NCBI GenBank assembly: GCA_029007315.1
Contig: JAQXHO010000068.1
Span: 1 to 42,694, forward strand
DNA length: 42,694 nucleotides
Reading direction: 5' to 3'
Source of the DNA: Oscillospiraceae bacterium
GTDB lineage: Bacteria > Bacillota > Clostridia > Oscillospirales > Ruminococcaceae
In this document: piece after piece, positions 31,746-41,183 of the stretch
How the letters are laid out: the number at the start of each line of letters is the position of its first letter
Position numbering within the stretch: position 1 is the stretch's first letter
The notes under the pieces: generated by a model
Seen by the model: only the letters and a program-made list of their open reading frames with translations
What the model was told of the DNA's origin: nothing
Databases searched by the model: none
Program-made: the position numbers and the translations under genes

Positions 31746-32189
31746 ATGACAGGTAATGCAGCAATGACAAGACATGAAGTTCGGGAGTGTGCGTTTCTTA
31801 TTCTTTTTGAGATGTCATTCCGTGAAGATGAAACAACAGAGGAGATGTATGCACTTGCTGAAGAGGTACAGGAGCTTAGAGTAACCGAAGCAGTGAGAGA
31901 GATGGTTGAGGGCGTTCTTTTACATAAGGAGGCTCTTGATGAGATCATTGCAAAATACAGCACCAAAAGAAGCATTTCAAGACTTCCGAGGCTTAATCTT
32001 ACAATACTCAGACTTGCGCTTTTTGAGATACTCTATGATGAATCAATGCCCGATAATGCAGCTATTTCCGAAGCTATAACACTGGCAGGCGAATATACCT
32101 ACCAGGAAGATACAGCATTTATAAATGGCGTACTGGGTTCATATGTGCGTGAGAACCGCATACAGGAGCAGCAGGAAGAAAATGCCTGA
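31746..32189 (+). CDS. nusB: Transcription antitermination factor NusB
   Basis: A 147-residue all-helical NusB that, with NusE/S10, supports antitermination on rRNA operons. Recognisable blocks are TRHEVRECAFLILFEMSF, the arginine-rich SISRLPRLNLTILRLALFEILY, and AISEAITLAGEYTYQEDTAFINGVLGSYVR. AGGAGG is about six bases before ATG 31746. It opens a long unit that continues to azlD. The stop overlaps the next gene by eight bases. Confidence 0.95.
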   Translation: MTGNAAMTRHEVRECAFLILFEMSFREDETTEEMYALAEEVQELRVTEAVREMVEGVLLHKEALDEIIAKYSTKRSISRLPRLNLTILRLALFEILYDESMPDNAAISEAITLAGEYTYQEDTAFINGVLGSYVRENRIQEQQEENA

Positions 32190-33150
32190 ATATCTGGGGC
32201 TGGACACCAGCAATTATACTACCTCCTGTGCAGTGTTTGACACTGAAAAAAATGTTCTCAGACAGGAAAAAATGCTTCTTCCAGTCAAAACAGGAGAAGC
32301 AGGATTAAGGCAGAGCGACGCTGTGTTTCATCATGTAAAGCAGCTTCCGGAAATAATGGAAAAACTTTTGCCTGGAAAGCTTTGCAGCCTTGCCGCAATC
32401 GGCGTTTCTGTAAAGCCGAGAAATATGGAAGGTTCGTATATGCCCTGCTTCTTGTGCGGACAGACTATGGCAAAGGGAATTGCGGCGGCAACAGGTGCTA
32501 AGCTGTATGAAACATCTCATCAGACAGGACATATTCTTGCTGCGCTTTATTCTGCAAATAAACTTTCACTTATAGAAAAGCCTTTTATTGCATTTCATGT
32601 AAGCGGCGGTACTACAGACTGCCTTTTATGCAGACCGTCGGATGATACTCTTATTGATATAAAGGAAATAGGCTCTTCCCTTGATTTAAAGGCAGGACAG
32701 GCTGTTGACAGAGTGGGACTTATGCTGGGACTCAGATTTCCCTGCGGCAGAGAGCTGGAAAAGCTTGCGGAAAAAAGCGAACGCAAATGGAAAATAAAGC
32801 CGGTTATAAAGAATGGAAACTGCTGTCTTTCGGGACTTGAAAATCAGTGCAGAAAGCTGATATCTGATGGTGTATCGCCTGAGGATACAGCACTTTACTG
32901 TCTGAAAACCATAGAAGCGTCAATTGCCGCTATGACCAGAGAGGCATTGCTGAAGACAGGAGATGTTCCTGTTATATATGCAGGAGGCGTAATGTCTGAC
33001 AAGCTTATAAGAAACGGTCTTGAAGCAGAATTCGGAGCATTTTTTGCAGAGCCGGAGTTTTCCTGCGACAATGCCGCCGGTACAGCATTATATGCAGCTA
33101 TTATGAATGGAGGAATGCAGATTGAGCATACTGACAATATCACAGCTTAA
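32182..33150 (+). CDS. TsaD/Kae1-like paralogue (peptidase M22 family)
   Basis: A 322-residue ASKHA-fold protein related to TsaD, the threonylcarbamoyl transferase subunit. The metal pair is H113-x3-H117 (SHQTGH), the phosphate loop is VSGGTTD (140-146) where TsaD has VSGGHT, and the C-terminus reads YAGGVMSDKL and DNAAGTALYAA in place of TsaD's usual endings. The N-terminus EYLGLDTSNYTTSCAVFD is typical of this divergent group, which clostridia often carry between nusB and xseA beside a separate true tsaD. Role unproven. It overlaps nusB by eight bases and xseA by 29. Confidence 0.87.
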   Translation: MPEYLGLDTSNYTTSCAVFDTEKNVLRQEKMLLPVKTGEAGLRQSDAVFHHVKQLPEIMEKLLPGKLCSLAAIGVSVKPRNMEGSYMPCFLCGQTMAKGIAAATGAKLYETSHQTGHILAALYSANKLSLIEKPFIAFHVSGGTTDCLLCRPSDDTLIDIKEIGSSLDLKAGQAVDRVGLMLGLRFPCGRELEKLAEKSERKWKIKPVIKNGNCCLSGLENQCRKLISDGVSPEDTALYCLKTIEASIAAMTREALLKTGDVPVIYAGGVMSDKLIRNGLEAEFGAFFAEPEFSCDNAAGTALYAAIMNGGMQIEHTDNITA

Positions 33151-34330
33151 CAGATATGTTGCATTTCGCCTTAAAGAGGACAAGGCTGTACAGAATATAC
33201 TTGTCAGAGGAGAAATATCCAATTTTACACATCATGCAAGATCGGGACACTGTTATTTTACACTTAAAGATTCAGAATGTGCAGTTAAGGCAGTGATGTT
33301 CCGTTCATATGCAGAAAGAATAAAGTTCAGACCGAATGACGGTATGCACATTATAGCAGCCGCTTCCGCTTCAATATATGAGCGTGACGGCAGTTTCCAG
33401 CTCTATGTTACGGATATGCAGGAGGACGGCATAGGTCAGCAGCAGCTGAATTTTGAAAAGCTAAAACAAAAGCTTTCTGAAATGGGAGTATTTGATCCTG
33501 CTGCAAAACGTCCTGTGCCTTCATGTCCCGGAAAGGTTGGGGTTGTGACTTCCGGTACGGGAGCAGCTCTGCAGGATATTATAAATGTTATCGGCAGACG
33601 GTATCCATTATGTGAGCTTCATGTTTTTCCTGCACAGGTCCAGGGTGAAGCTGCTCCTGAATCAATAGCAGGTTCCATTGCAAGAGCAGAAAGGTTTGGC
33701 TGTGACGTTCTTATTGTGGGACGAGGCGGCGGTTCGGCTGAGGATCTCAGCGCATTTAATACGGAACGTGTTGTTATGGCAGTATATAACTGCTCTGTTC
33801 CTGTAATATCCGCAGTGGGACATGAAACAGATGTGTCGCTGACAGATGCGGCAGCTGATCTCAGAGCGCCGACTCCATCGGCAGCTGCAGAGCTTGCTGT
33901 GCCGTCGGCTGATGAACTTGCGCAGGCTGTAAAAAGGGAGACAAGACTTTTAAAGCAGGTATTCGAAAAAAATACAGAGCAGCTTGAAAACCGTCTGCAA
34001 AGACTTGCGGAGCGTCTTGCAGCCCTGTCACCGGAGCAAAGGCAGAAGGCTGCCAGTCGTGATTTTGAGATCCTTTCGGATAAGCTTCATGAGCTTATGA
34101 AATCAAAAATCCAGCGCTGCGAAAACAGCCTGCAGAAGGAGCTTGTGCGGCTGGACGCACTTAGTCCGCTTAAAATTCTAAATAGAGGTTATGCGCTTGT
34201 TTACAAGGACAGCAGCATATTGCATAGTGCTGAAGATGCCGATGAGGGCGATGAGCTTTATATAAAGCTCGGCAGCGGACAGATCCATGTAAAAGTGCTT
34301 GACAGAAAGGAAGATACAGATGAATTTTGA
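33122..34330 (+). CDS. xseA: Exodeoxyribonuclease VII large subunit
   Basis: A 402-residue subunit. The N-terminal OB fold (ILTISQLNRYVAFRLKEDKAVQNILVRGEISNF) is followed by the catalytic domain with GVVTSGTGAALQDIINVIGRRYP, DVLIVGRGGGSAEDLSAFN and PVISAVGHETDVSLTDAAADLRAPTPSAAAE, then a coiled coil and the C-terminal RGYALVYKD block. It degrades single-stranded DNA with XseB. TTG 33122 is the preferred start (GGAGG eight bases upstream); the in-frame ATG at 33107 precedes that site. Overlaps xseB by 11 bases. Confidence 0.95.
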   Translation: MSILTISQLNRYVAFRLKEDKAVQNILVRGEISNFTHHARSGHCYFTLKDSECAVKAVMFRSYAERIKFRPNDGMHIIAAASASIYERDGSFQLYVTDMQEDGIGQQQLNFEKLKQKLSEMGVFDPAAKRPVPSCPGKVGVVTSGTGAALQDIINVIGRRYPLCELHVFPAQVQGEAAPESIAGSIARAERFGCDVLIVGRGGGSAEDLSAFNTERVVMAVYNCSVPVISAVGHETDVSLTDAAADLRAPTPSAAAELAVPSADELAQAVKRETRLLKQVFEKNTEQLENRLQRLAERLAALSPEQRQKAASRDFEILSDKLHELMKSKIQRCENSLQKELVRLDALSPLKILNRGYALVYKDSSILHSAEDADEGDELYIKLGSGQIHVKVLDRKEDTDEF

Positions 34331-34508
34331 AGAAAATCTCAGCGCTCTTTCAGATATAACAAAAAAACTTGAAGAGAATACACTCAGCCTTGAAGAATCC
34401 GTGGAGCTTTATCAGAAGGGACTCCGCCTGTCAGCAGAATGTGCTAAGCAGCTGGAAAATGCTAAGCTGAAAATAGAGGAGCATTCAGAAAAGGAGGAAA
34501 AGATATGA
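34320..34508 (+). CDS. xseB: Exodeoxyribonuclease VII small subunit
   Basis: A 62-residue helical protein (NFEENLSALSDITKKLEENTLSLEESVELYQKGLRLSAECAKQLENA), the normal length and pattern of XseB, which binds the XseA coiled coil in several copies. ATG 34320 has AAGGAAG about six bases upstream, inside xseA. It overlaps ispA by four bases. Confidence 0.95.
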   Translation: MNFEENLSALSDITKKLEENTLSLEESVELYQKGLRLSAECAKQLENAKLKIEEHSEKEEKI

Positions 34509-35398
34509 AGGAAATACATATTGAGCAGATAAAAAAGGATATTGAAATTATAGAAGATGCTATCAGAGAATTTATTCCCTGTGAAGAGAGCATTGTCCGT
34601 CAGAAGAGAGTCCGGGACGCTATGCTTTATTCCCTGGAAGCAGGCGGAAAACGCATAAGACCTGTTCTGGTTATGGAATTCTGCCGTATGTGCGGCGGCA
34701 GACCGGAGGATGCGGTTTCTGCTGCGGCAGCTATTGAAATGATCCATACATTTTCACTTATACATGACGATCTTCCTGCTATGGATGATGATGATTACCG
34801 AAGAGGAAGAAAATCATGCCACAGGGAATTTGACGAAGCAACAGCCATTCTTGCAGGTGACGCTTTGTCTATTCACGCATTTTCCGTGATAGCAAAGGAC
34901 AAAAGGCTGAGCCTTGACAAGAGAGTGAAGCTTATGGAAATCCTCGCTGAATGCGCCGGATATAAGGGTATGATAGGCGGTCAGATCATTGACATGGAAA
35001 ACGAAAAGCGTGATGATGTTGATATTGAAAATCTTCGTGCCATGTGCGCAGGAAAAACAGGAGCGCTTATCAGATGTGCCTGCCGTATGGGCTGCATTGC
35101 AGCAGGTGTTGATGAAGATATTGTCGCAAAGGCAGACAGATACGGTTCCTGTGTTGGTCTTGCTTTTCAGATAATTGACGATGTACTTGACGTTACAAGC
35201 ACTACAGAAGTTCTTGGAAAGCCTGTGGGAAGCGACGCTGCTTCCAATAAGACAACTTTTGCAACACTTTTAGGAATTGAAAAGGCAGACGCTCTTGCGG
35301 CAAAGCTGACAGAAGAGGCAATAGGAATACTTGGTCAGTTTGAAGGACACGAATTTCTGAAGGATCTGACCCAGGATTTACTGGTGCGAATAAAATAA
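34505..35398 (+). CDS. ispA: Farnesyl/geranyl diphosphate synthase
   Basis: A 297-residue all-helical prenyl transferase that condenses isopentenyl with allylic diphosphates. The first Asp-rich motif is DDLPAMD (88-94) with the two-residue insertion of bacterial type II farnesyl synthases; the second is QIIDDVLD (about 220). The GGKRIRP block at about 47-53 binds pyrophosphate. It overlaps xseB by four bases and precedes dxs, so both early and late isoprenoid steps share a transcript. Confidence 0.93.
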   Translation: MKEIHIEQIKKDIEIIEDAIREFIPCEESIVRQKRVRDAMLYSLEAGGKRIRPVLVMEFCRMCGGRPEDAVSAAAAIEMIHTFSLIHDDLPAMDDDDYRRGRKSCHREFDEATAILAGDALSIHAFSVIAKDKRLSLDKRVKLMEILAECAGYKGMIGGQIIDMENEKRDDVDIENLRAMCAGKTGALIRCACRMGCIAAGVDEDIVAKADRYGSCVGLAFQIIDDVLDVTSTTEVLGKPVGSDAASNKTTFATLLGIEKADALAAKLTEEAIGILGQFEGHEFLKDLTQDLLVRIK

Positions 35399-35431
35399 GG
35401 GGAAAGCGGCTGGAGCCGCAGAAACAGATAT

Positions 35432-37348
35432 ATGAAAACCACAACCGGAAAAAAGACTCTGACGGCTGATGCGGGTATGCTTGATACTCTGCATTTTCCG
35501 GAAGATGTAAAAAAACTAACTTTACAGCAATGTGATAAGCTTTGTCAGGAAATCAGAACAAAGCTTATCTCCACAGTATCAAAAACAGGCGGACATCTGG
35601 CTTCAAATCTTGGCGTAGTCGAGCTTACTGTTTCACTGCACCGTGTTTTCGATTCGCCGAAGGATAAATTTGTCTGGGACGTAGGTCATCAGTGTTATAC
35701 ACATAAACTTTTAACCGGAAGAAATGACAGCTTTGATACTTTAAGACAGGAAAACGGTATATCAGGCTTTCCGAAGCCATCGGAATCTGAGCATGACTCA
35801 TTTATAAGCGGTCACAGCAGCACTGCAATTTCCGTTGCGGCAGGCATAGCTGAAGCCAACCGTCTGAAAGGAAACAGCCGGTATACCATAGCAGTTGTGG
35901 GCGACGGCGCCATGACCGGCGGTCTGACGTATGAAGGACTTAATAATGCGGGCAAAGTGAAAAACAACAGGCTGATAGTTGTGCTGAATGACAATGAGAT
36001 GTCAATTTCCAGAAATGTTGGTTCACTTGCAAAATATCTCGCTTCTATACGAGGCTCTGAAAATTACGTTAAAACAAAGAAACGTGTGGAAAAAAAGCTT
36101 ACAAGCAGCGCAATTGGTGTGCCGGTTGCGAAATTTATAAAGAACTCCAAGGACGTTCTGCGTGAAACGGTTCTGGGAGTTTCCACAATGTTTGAGGATC
36201 TGGGTTTTGTATATCTGGGTCCTGTGGACGGACATAATATTGAAGATCTTGACGATGTGCTGCAGGCTGCCAAAAGCTATGGCTGTCCGGTACTTGTTCA
36301 TGTAAATACAGTAAAGGGCAGAGGATATAAGCCCTCTGAAAATAATCCCGGTGAATATCACGGCGTATCGAAATTCGATATTGAAACAGGCAATCCGGAA
36401 GCAGCCTGCAAGGATACTTTTTCTGATATGTTCGGAAAATTTCTTGTACAGGCAGCACGAAAGGATTTGTCCCTTTGCGCTGTAACAGCAGCAATGGAGC
36501 ATGGAACAGGACTGCATCATTTTTCAAGGGCATTCCCAAGGAGATATTATGATGTAGGCATTGCCGAGCAGCACGCTGTAACATTTTCAGCTTCACTTGC
36601 AAAGCAGGGACTTCTGCCTGTGTTTGCAGTCTACTCCTCATTTCTCCAGAGAGCCTATGACCAGCTTATACACGATGTGGCAATCAGCGGCGCTCATGTG
36701 GTTCTGGGAATTGACCGTGCAGGCGTAGTGGGAGAAGACGGTGAAACTCATCACGGAATGTTTGACGTGGGATTTTTAAGCACCGTTCCGGGAACTGTTA
36801 TATATTCACCGTCATGTTATGACGAGCTTTATCTCTGCATGAAACGTGCTATGTATGAAGATACAGGACTTGCCTGCGTCCGTTATCCGAGAGGTTCCGA
36901 TCACACTGAATTTGACAAGACTGCTCTTAATTCTGATTATACCCATATCGCAGGCAAAAAGACAGATACCCTTCTGATATCCTACGGCAGGATATATGAC
37001 CATCTGTTCAAAGCTCATAAAATGGCTGAGGAAGAAGGCGTGAGCTGCGATATACTTAAACTTACAAGAATTTTTCCCATAGATAAAATGGTTGTTGAAA
37101 TTGCAGAATCATATAAGAAGATTATTTTCTTTGAAGAAGCCTATGATATGGGAAGTATTTCCCAGCAGCTTGGAGCGCTTTTAATGGAAAACGGCTATAA
37201 TGGAAGATATAAGCGTGTAACTGCCAGGGAATTTATCCGGCAGGCGTCAATGGCTTCACAGCTTGAGAAACTGGGACTCAGCACAGAAGCAATGCTTAAA
37301 ACAATACTGGAATTTGCAGGAGAGGACAGGGAAAATGCCAAGGCTTGA
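35432..37348 (+). CDS. dxs: 1-deoxy-D-xylulose-5-phosphate synthase
   Basis: A 638-residue thiamine-diphosphate enzyme, first step of the MEP pathway (pyruvate + glyceraldehyde 3-phosphate). Motifs: HLASNLGVVELTVSLH, WDVGHQCYTHKLLTGR, SGHSSTAISVAAGIA, the ThDP-binding GDGAMTGGLTYEGLNNAG...NDNEMSIS, the second-domain YYDVGIAEQHAVTFSASLAKQG and GIDRAGVVGEDGETHHGMFD. Start is uncertain: ATG 35432 has only a distant GGAG; ATG 35477 aligns better with usual Dxs N-termini but lacks a clear site. A GCGGC/GCCGC mini-hairpin (35406-35419) lies in the short gap before it. The end overlaps tlyA by 14 bases. Confidence 0.96.
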   Translation: MKTTTGKKTLTADAGMLDTLHFPEDVKKLTLQQCDKLCQEIRTKLISTVSKTGGHLASNLGVVELTVSLHRVFDSPKDKFVWDVGHQCYTHKLLTGRNDSFDTLRQENGISGFPKPSESEHDSFISGHSSTAISVAAGIAEANRLKGNSRYTIAVVGDGAMTGGLTYEGLNNAGKVKNNRLIVVLNDNEMSISRNVGSLAKYLASIRGSENYVKTKKRVEKKLTSSAIGVPVAKFIKNSKDVLRETVLGVSTMFEDLGFVYLGPVDGHNIEDLDDVLQAAKSYGCPVLVHVNTVKGRGYKPSENNPGEYHGVSKFDIETGNPEAACKDTFSDMFGKFLVQAARKDLSLCAVTAAMEHGTGLHHFSRAFPRRYYDVGIAEQHAVTFSASLAKQGLLPVFAVYSSFLQRAYDQLIHDVAISGAHVVLGIDRAGVVGEDGETHHGMFDVGFLSTVPGTVIYSPSCYDELYLCMKRAMYEDTGLACVRYPRGSDHTEFDKTALNSDYTHIAGKKTDTLLISYGRIYDHLFKAHKMAEEEGVSCDILKLTRIFPIDKMVVEIAESYKKIIFFEEAYDMGSISQQLGALLMENGYNGRYKRVTAREFIRQASMASQLEKLGLSTEAMLKTILEFAGEDRENAKA

Positions 37349-38123
37349 CGCAGAGCTTGTAAGAAGAGGACTTGCTCCCAGCCGTGCAAGGGCACAGGAG
37401 TTTATAAAAGGCGGAATTATAAAAGTTGAAGGCAATGTCTGCACAAAGCCTTCAAAGCAGGTTGATGAAACATCTTCCATTGTCATGGAAGGAGAAGGGC
37501 TTGCGTATGTGGGCAGAGGCGGACTGAAACTGGAACGTGCAATAGATTTATGCGGCATAAACCTGGAAGGCTGCGTCTGCATGGATATCGGAGCGTCAAC
37601 AGGAGGTTTCACCGACTGTATGCTTCAGAAAGGTGCAGAAAAAGTATACGCTGTTGATGTGGGACATGGCCAGCTTGCAGAAAAGCTGTGCAGGGACAGC
37701 CGTGTTGTCAACCTTGAGGGTACTGACATCAGAAAGCTTGAAATGGACATGGAAGCTGAACCTATAGATTTCATATCCGCAGATGTATCCTTCATATCCC
37801 TTACGCTTATACTGCCTTGCATAGCAGGTTTTCTCAGAAAAGGCGGCATATGCGCAGTTCTCATAAAGCCTCAGTTTGAAGCCGGCAGAGAAAACGTCGG
37901 AAAAAACGGACTGGTAAAATCACCCGGAGTACATCTGAATGTTCTTATGAAGATAACAGAGGAGATCCGCAAGAACGGACTTTCTCTTAAAGCCCTGTGT
38001 CCATCGCCGGTAAAGGGCGGTTCGGGAAATATCGAATATCTCGCAGTTGCAGTAAATTCTGATGAGCCGTCTGTAAGCATTGATTTGAAGGCTGTAGCAG
38101 AAGAAGCATTTTCACAGAAATAA
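37335..38123 (+). CDS. tlyA: TlyA family RNA 2'-O-methyltransferase
   Basis: A 262-residue protein. Residues 1-60 form an S4 RNA-binding domain (RLDAELVRRGLAPSRARAQEFIKGGIIKVEG); the rest is an FtsJ-like methyltransferase with SAM-binding CMDIGASTGGFTDCMLQKGAEKVYAVDVGHGQL, ADVSFISLTLILP and LIKPQFEAGR holding catalytic acid and lysine residues. TlyA methylates rRNA in mycobacteria; in Firmicutes this homologue (YqxC) sits in the same place beside dxs and argR. ATG 37335 begins MPRLDAEL with a weak AGGG site upstream. Confidence 0.92.
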   Translation: MPRLDAELVRRGLAPSRARAQEFIKGGIIKVEGNVCTKPSKQVDETSSIVMEGEGLAYVGRGGLKLERAIDLCGINLEGCVCMDIGASTGGFTDCMLQKGAEKVYAVDVGHGQLAEKLCRDSRVVNLEGTDIRKLEMDMEAEPIDFISADVSFISLTLILPCIAGFLRKGGICAVLIKPQFEAGRENVGKNGLVKSPGVHLNVLMKITEEIRKNGLSLKALCPSPVKGGSGNIEYLAVAVNSDEPSVSIDLKAVAEEAFSQK

Positions 38124-38142
38124 TTACAAGGAGTACAGAAAC

Positions 38143-39039
38143 TTGAAGGCTGTTATTTTTCCAAATTTGCAAAAGGTAAATGCGCTTTCCTGCGCAAGAA
38201 ATGCCTGTGACGCATTAAGCGGCAATGGTTTTGAGGTTATTGCCGATCCCAGTCACCGTGCGCTTTTTTATGACAAACCCTTTGTAAAATATGTTCCCTT
38301 TGAGGAATCGGTTAAGGAAGCGGATTTTGCAGTGGCAATAGGCGGAGACGGTACTATTCTTCGCTGTGCAAAGGCTCTTGTGGGTTATGACACAAAGCTC
38401 CTTGGCATTAATACAGGAACCCTCGGCTTTATGGCATCAATTGAACCCTCACAGCTTCATGAGCTTGAAAGACTAAGCACAGGTGATTACCGTGTGTCCA
38501 AGAGAATGATGCTCTGCGGTGAACTTACAGATGAAAAAGGCTATGTATTCCAGCATTTCAATGCCCTCAATGATATAGTACTTGGCAGACAGTTTGCAAG
38601 GGTAATTGACTTTTCCGTATACAGAAATGAAGTGCTTCTCGGACAATACCGTGCTGACGGTGCAATTTTCAGTACGCCTACAGGTTCAACAGCATATGCC
38701 CTTTCAGCAGGCGGAAGCGTTATTGAGCCTGAATTTTCCTGTATAGGATTTACTTTAATATGCCCTCATTCCCTGGCGTCAAGACCTATTTTGTTTTCAC
38801 CGGAAAGCAGACTCTGCGTAAGGCTTTCCGTAAAAGACGGAAGCGAGGTATATATATCCTCCGACGGAGAAACTCCTGTTCCCTTCGACGCCGGAAGTCA
38901 TCTAACAATATATCGTTCCGAGCATACCATACAGCTGGTGGATCTCAGCGGAAATACTTTTTTTGATTCACTGAACAGAAAGATAACACATTCACTTAAA
39001 GGAAACGGCTGCCCTGACGGCAGCGGAGGTTCTATATGA
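38143..39039 (+). CDS. nadK: NAD kinase
   Basis: A 298-residue enzyme that phosphorylates NAD+ to NADP+. The nucleotide loop is AIGGDGTILRCAK (GGDG at 67-70); LGINTGTLGFMA, the DGAIFSTPTGSTAYALSAGG block and CPHSLASRPILF are NadK signatures. It begins with TTG 38143, with AGGAG ten bases upstream. It overlaps argR by four bases. Placement between tlyA and argR is shared with many clostridia. Confidence 0.96.
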   Translation: MKAVIFPNLQKVNALSCARNACDALSGNGFEVIADPSHRALFYDKPFVKYVPFEESVKEADFAVAIGGDGTILRCAKALVGYDTKLLGINTGTLGFMASIEPSQLHELERLSTGDYRVSKRMMLCGELTDEKGYVFQHFNALNDIVLGRQFARVIDFSVYRNEVLLGQYRADGAIFSTPTGSTAYALSAGGSVIEPEFSCIGFTLICPHSLASRPILFSPESRLCVRLSVKDGSEVYISSDGETPVPFDAGSHLTIYRSEHTIQLVDLSGNTFFDSLNRKITHSLKGNGCPDGSGGSI

Positions 39040-39479
39040 AAAAAGAAAGGCATACACTCATTCTTCGACTCATTGCTGAAAATGAGGTTCATACACAGGA
39101 TGAGCTTCAGAAACTGCTTATTGGAAACGGCATAAATGTTACACAAGCCACCCTTTCAAGAGATATTCATGAACTCAGACTCATAAAGCAGCACGTAGGC
39201 GGAACCATACGCTATGTGCGTCCCGACGCTCCGGCTGCAATGGACGGGATTATCCGTGAAGCAGTACTGGACGCTGATTTTGCCGGACATACTGCTGTTA
39301 TACACTGTCGTCCCGGTATGGCACAGGCTGCCTGTGCGGCATTTGACGCAATGAAAAAAAGCGGCGTGGTGGGAACTATAGCCGGAGATGATACAATTTT
39401 TGTGCTTATGCGTGAAGAGCAGCAGGCGGAGAAGCTTGCTTCACAGTTCCGTATAGGCGGAATTTCAGATATAGATTAA
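39036..39479 (+). CDS. argR: Arginine repressor ArgR
   Basis: A 147-residue regulator with an N-terminal winged helix (RHTLILRLIAENEVHTQDELQKLL...VTQATLSRDIHELRL) and a C-terminal arginine-binding hexamer domain (AVIHCRPGMAQAACAAFDAMKKSGVVGTIAGDDTIFVLMR, with the GDDT motif). It represses arginine synthesis genes when arginine is abundant. No arginine genes are in the window; it is conserved next to recN in Firmicutes. Overlaps nadK by four bases. Confidence 0.95.
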   Translation: MKKERHTLILRLIAENEVHTQDELQKLLIGNGINVTQATLSRDIHELRLIKQHVGGTIRYVRPDAPAAMDGIIREAVLDADFAGHTAVIHCRPGMAQAACAAFDAMKKSGVVGTIAGDDTIFVLMREEQQAEKLASQFRIGGISDID

Positions 39480-39497
39480 GGAAATTGAGGCGTTTTT

Positions 39498-41183
39498 ATG
39501 CTTACTGAAATTTATATTGAAAATCTGGCTGTTATAGAAAAGGCACAGATTCCTCTGTGCCGAAATTTCAATGTATTCACTGGTGAAACAGGTGCCGGTA
39601 AATCTATTCTCATTCATGGCATCAATGCGGTCCTGGGACAGCGTGTTACAAAGGATATTGTACGTACAGGCTGTGAAAAGGCTGTGATTTCCGCACTTTT
39701 TCAGAATATTGATGAAAACGTCAAGTCAGTGCTGTCAGAACTTGGTTTTGATGATGATGATGAACTTCTTCTGACCCGTGAAATCTTTGCAGACGGCGGC
39801 AGCACTGCAAGGATAAACCATAAAACTGCAACTGTAGGAGCGCTTAAACGTCTGGGTGAACTGCTCATTGATATACACGGACAGCATGACACGCAGCTGC
39901 TTATGTCTTCAGACCGGCATATGGAGATGATAGACAGATTCGGCGGTGATGATTCTCTGCTGCGGTCATATCAGGAAAGCTTCCGCACACTTCAGAAAAA
40001 GGCAAAGCGTCTGAGCCTGCTTGTGAAGCAGTCACAGGAACAGCAGAAAAAGGCTGATTATCTGAAAACACTTGTGGCAGATGTTGAGGAAATCGGACTT
40101 AAAATGGGCGAAGAGGATGAGGTGGCAAATTCTCTGGAAAGGCTCATGCAGTCGGAGAATATTATTTCCGCACTGAGATCTGCCGCAGCAGCCATTGAAA
40201 ATGATGATTCATCAAATGCTGTCAGCCTTATACGTGATGCGGAAATTTCTCTTGATTCCCAGTCGGAATATGTAGATGAAGCTGAAAGCCTTGGAAGCAG
40301 GCTCAAAACCACAGAACTGGAATTGAGAGATATTTCCGAAACCCTCAGAAATATTGCGGATAATATGGAGCTTGACGAAATGAAGCTTGCACAGCTTCAG
40401 AGCAGAAGCAGCGTTATAAGAGAACTTACACGCAGCTATGTCTGCACAGGTGATGAACTTGTAAGACGCTGCGAAGAGGCAAAGGCAGAGCTTCAGAATA
40501 TGGAGGACAATGCCTCTGAAATTGAAGAATTAAGACGTGAAAAGGCACAGCTTCTGACTGAGGTTTCAAACCGTGCAAAGGCACTGAGCAATTACAGGCT
40601 TGAAACAGCAAAGCGTTTTACCACGTCAGTAGCAGAGCAGCTGCAGTTTCTTGATATGCCCGGAGTACGTCTTGAGGTTGCCCACAGTGCAGGAAAGCTT
40701 ACACTCCAGGGTATGGACAGAATGGAACTGATGATATCTGCAAATAAGGGTGAATCTCTGAAACCTCTTGCGAAAATAGCCTCCGGCGGTGAGCTTTCAA
40801 GAATAATGCTTGCTCTGAAATGCGTAATAGCAGATAAGGACAGCATTCCCACCATGATATTTGATGAAATTGATACAGGCGTCAGCGGACGTGCCGCACA
40901 GAAGATAGGAATAAAACTTCGTGAACTTGGAAGTGTAAGACAGGTTTTGTGTGTAACCCATCTTTCCCAGATAGGCATAATGGCGGAGCATCATCTTAAA
41001 ATTGAAAAGAAACAGGAAAATGAACGCACATCCACAAAGGTAACTCCGCTTGATTTTGAAGGACGGGTGCGTGAAATAGGACGTATAATGTGCGGAGAAC
41101 CGCCCAGTGAGCTTATTCTGAAAAGCGCAAGGGAAGAGCTTATAAGGGTGCATCCGCAGTTTGCTAAGGAGAACACAAATTGA
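39498..41183 (+). CDS. recN: DNA repair protein RecN
   Basis: A 561-residue SMC-like ATPase acting in double-strand break repair. Walker A is FTGETGAGKSILIHGIN (about 29-45); two coiled-coil arms flank the centre (about 165-380); the C-terminal head has LKPLAKIASGGELSRIMLALK (signature) and TMIFDEIDTGVSGRAAQKIG (Walker B). GAGG is seven bases before ATG 39498. The stop overlaps the azlC start. Confidence 0.96.
   Translation: MLTEIYIENLAVIEKAQIPLCRNFNVFTGETGAGKSILIHGINAVLGQRVTKDIVRTGCEKAVISALFQNIDENVKSVLSELGFDDDDELLLTREIFADGGSTARINHKTATVGALKRLGELLIDIHGQHDTQLLMSSDRHMEMIDRFGGDDSLLRSYQESFRTLQKKAKRLSLLVKQSQEQQKKADYLKTLVADVEEIGLKMGEEDEVANSLERLMQSENIISALRSAAAAIENDDSSNAVSLIRDAEISLDSQSEYVDEAESLGSRLKTTELELRDISETLRNIADNMELDEMKLAQLQSRSSVIRELTRSYVCTGDELVRRCEEAKAELQNMEDNASEIEELRREKAQLLTEVSNRAKALSNYRLETAKRFTTSVAEQLQFLDMPGVRLEVAHSAGKLTLQGMDRMELMISANKGESLKPLAKIASGGELSRIMLALKCVIADKDSIPTMIFDEIDTGVSGRAAQKIGIKLRELGSVRQVLCVTHLSQIGIMAEHHLKIEKKQENERTSTKVTPLDFEGRVREIGRIMCGEPPSELILKSAREELIRVHPQFAKENTN

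Noticed and set aside
36023-36641. Two minus-strand frames inside dxs
   Set aside because: dxs is intact across the region; these frames lack ribosome sites and family patterns.
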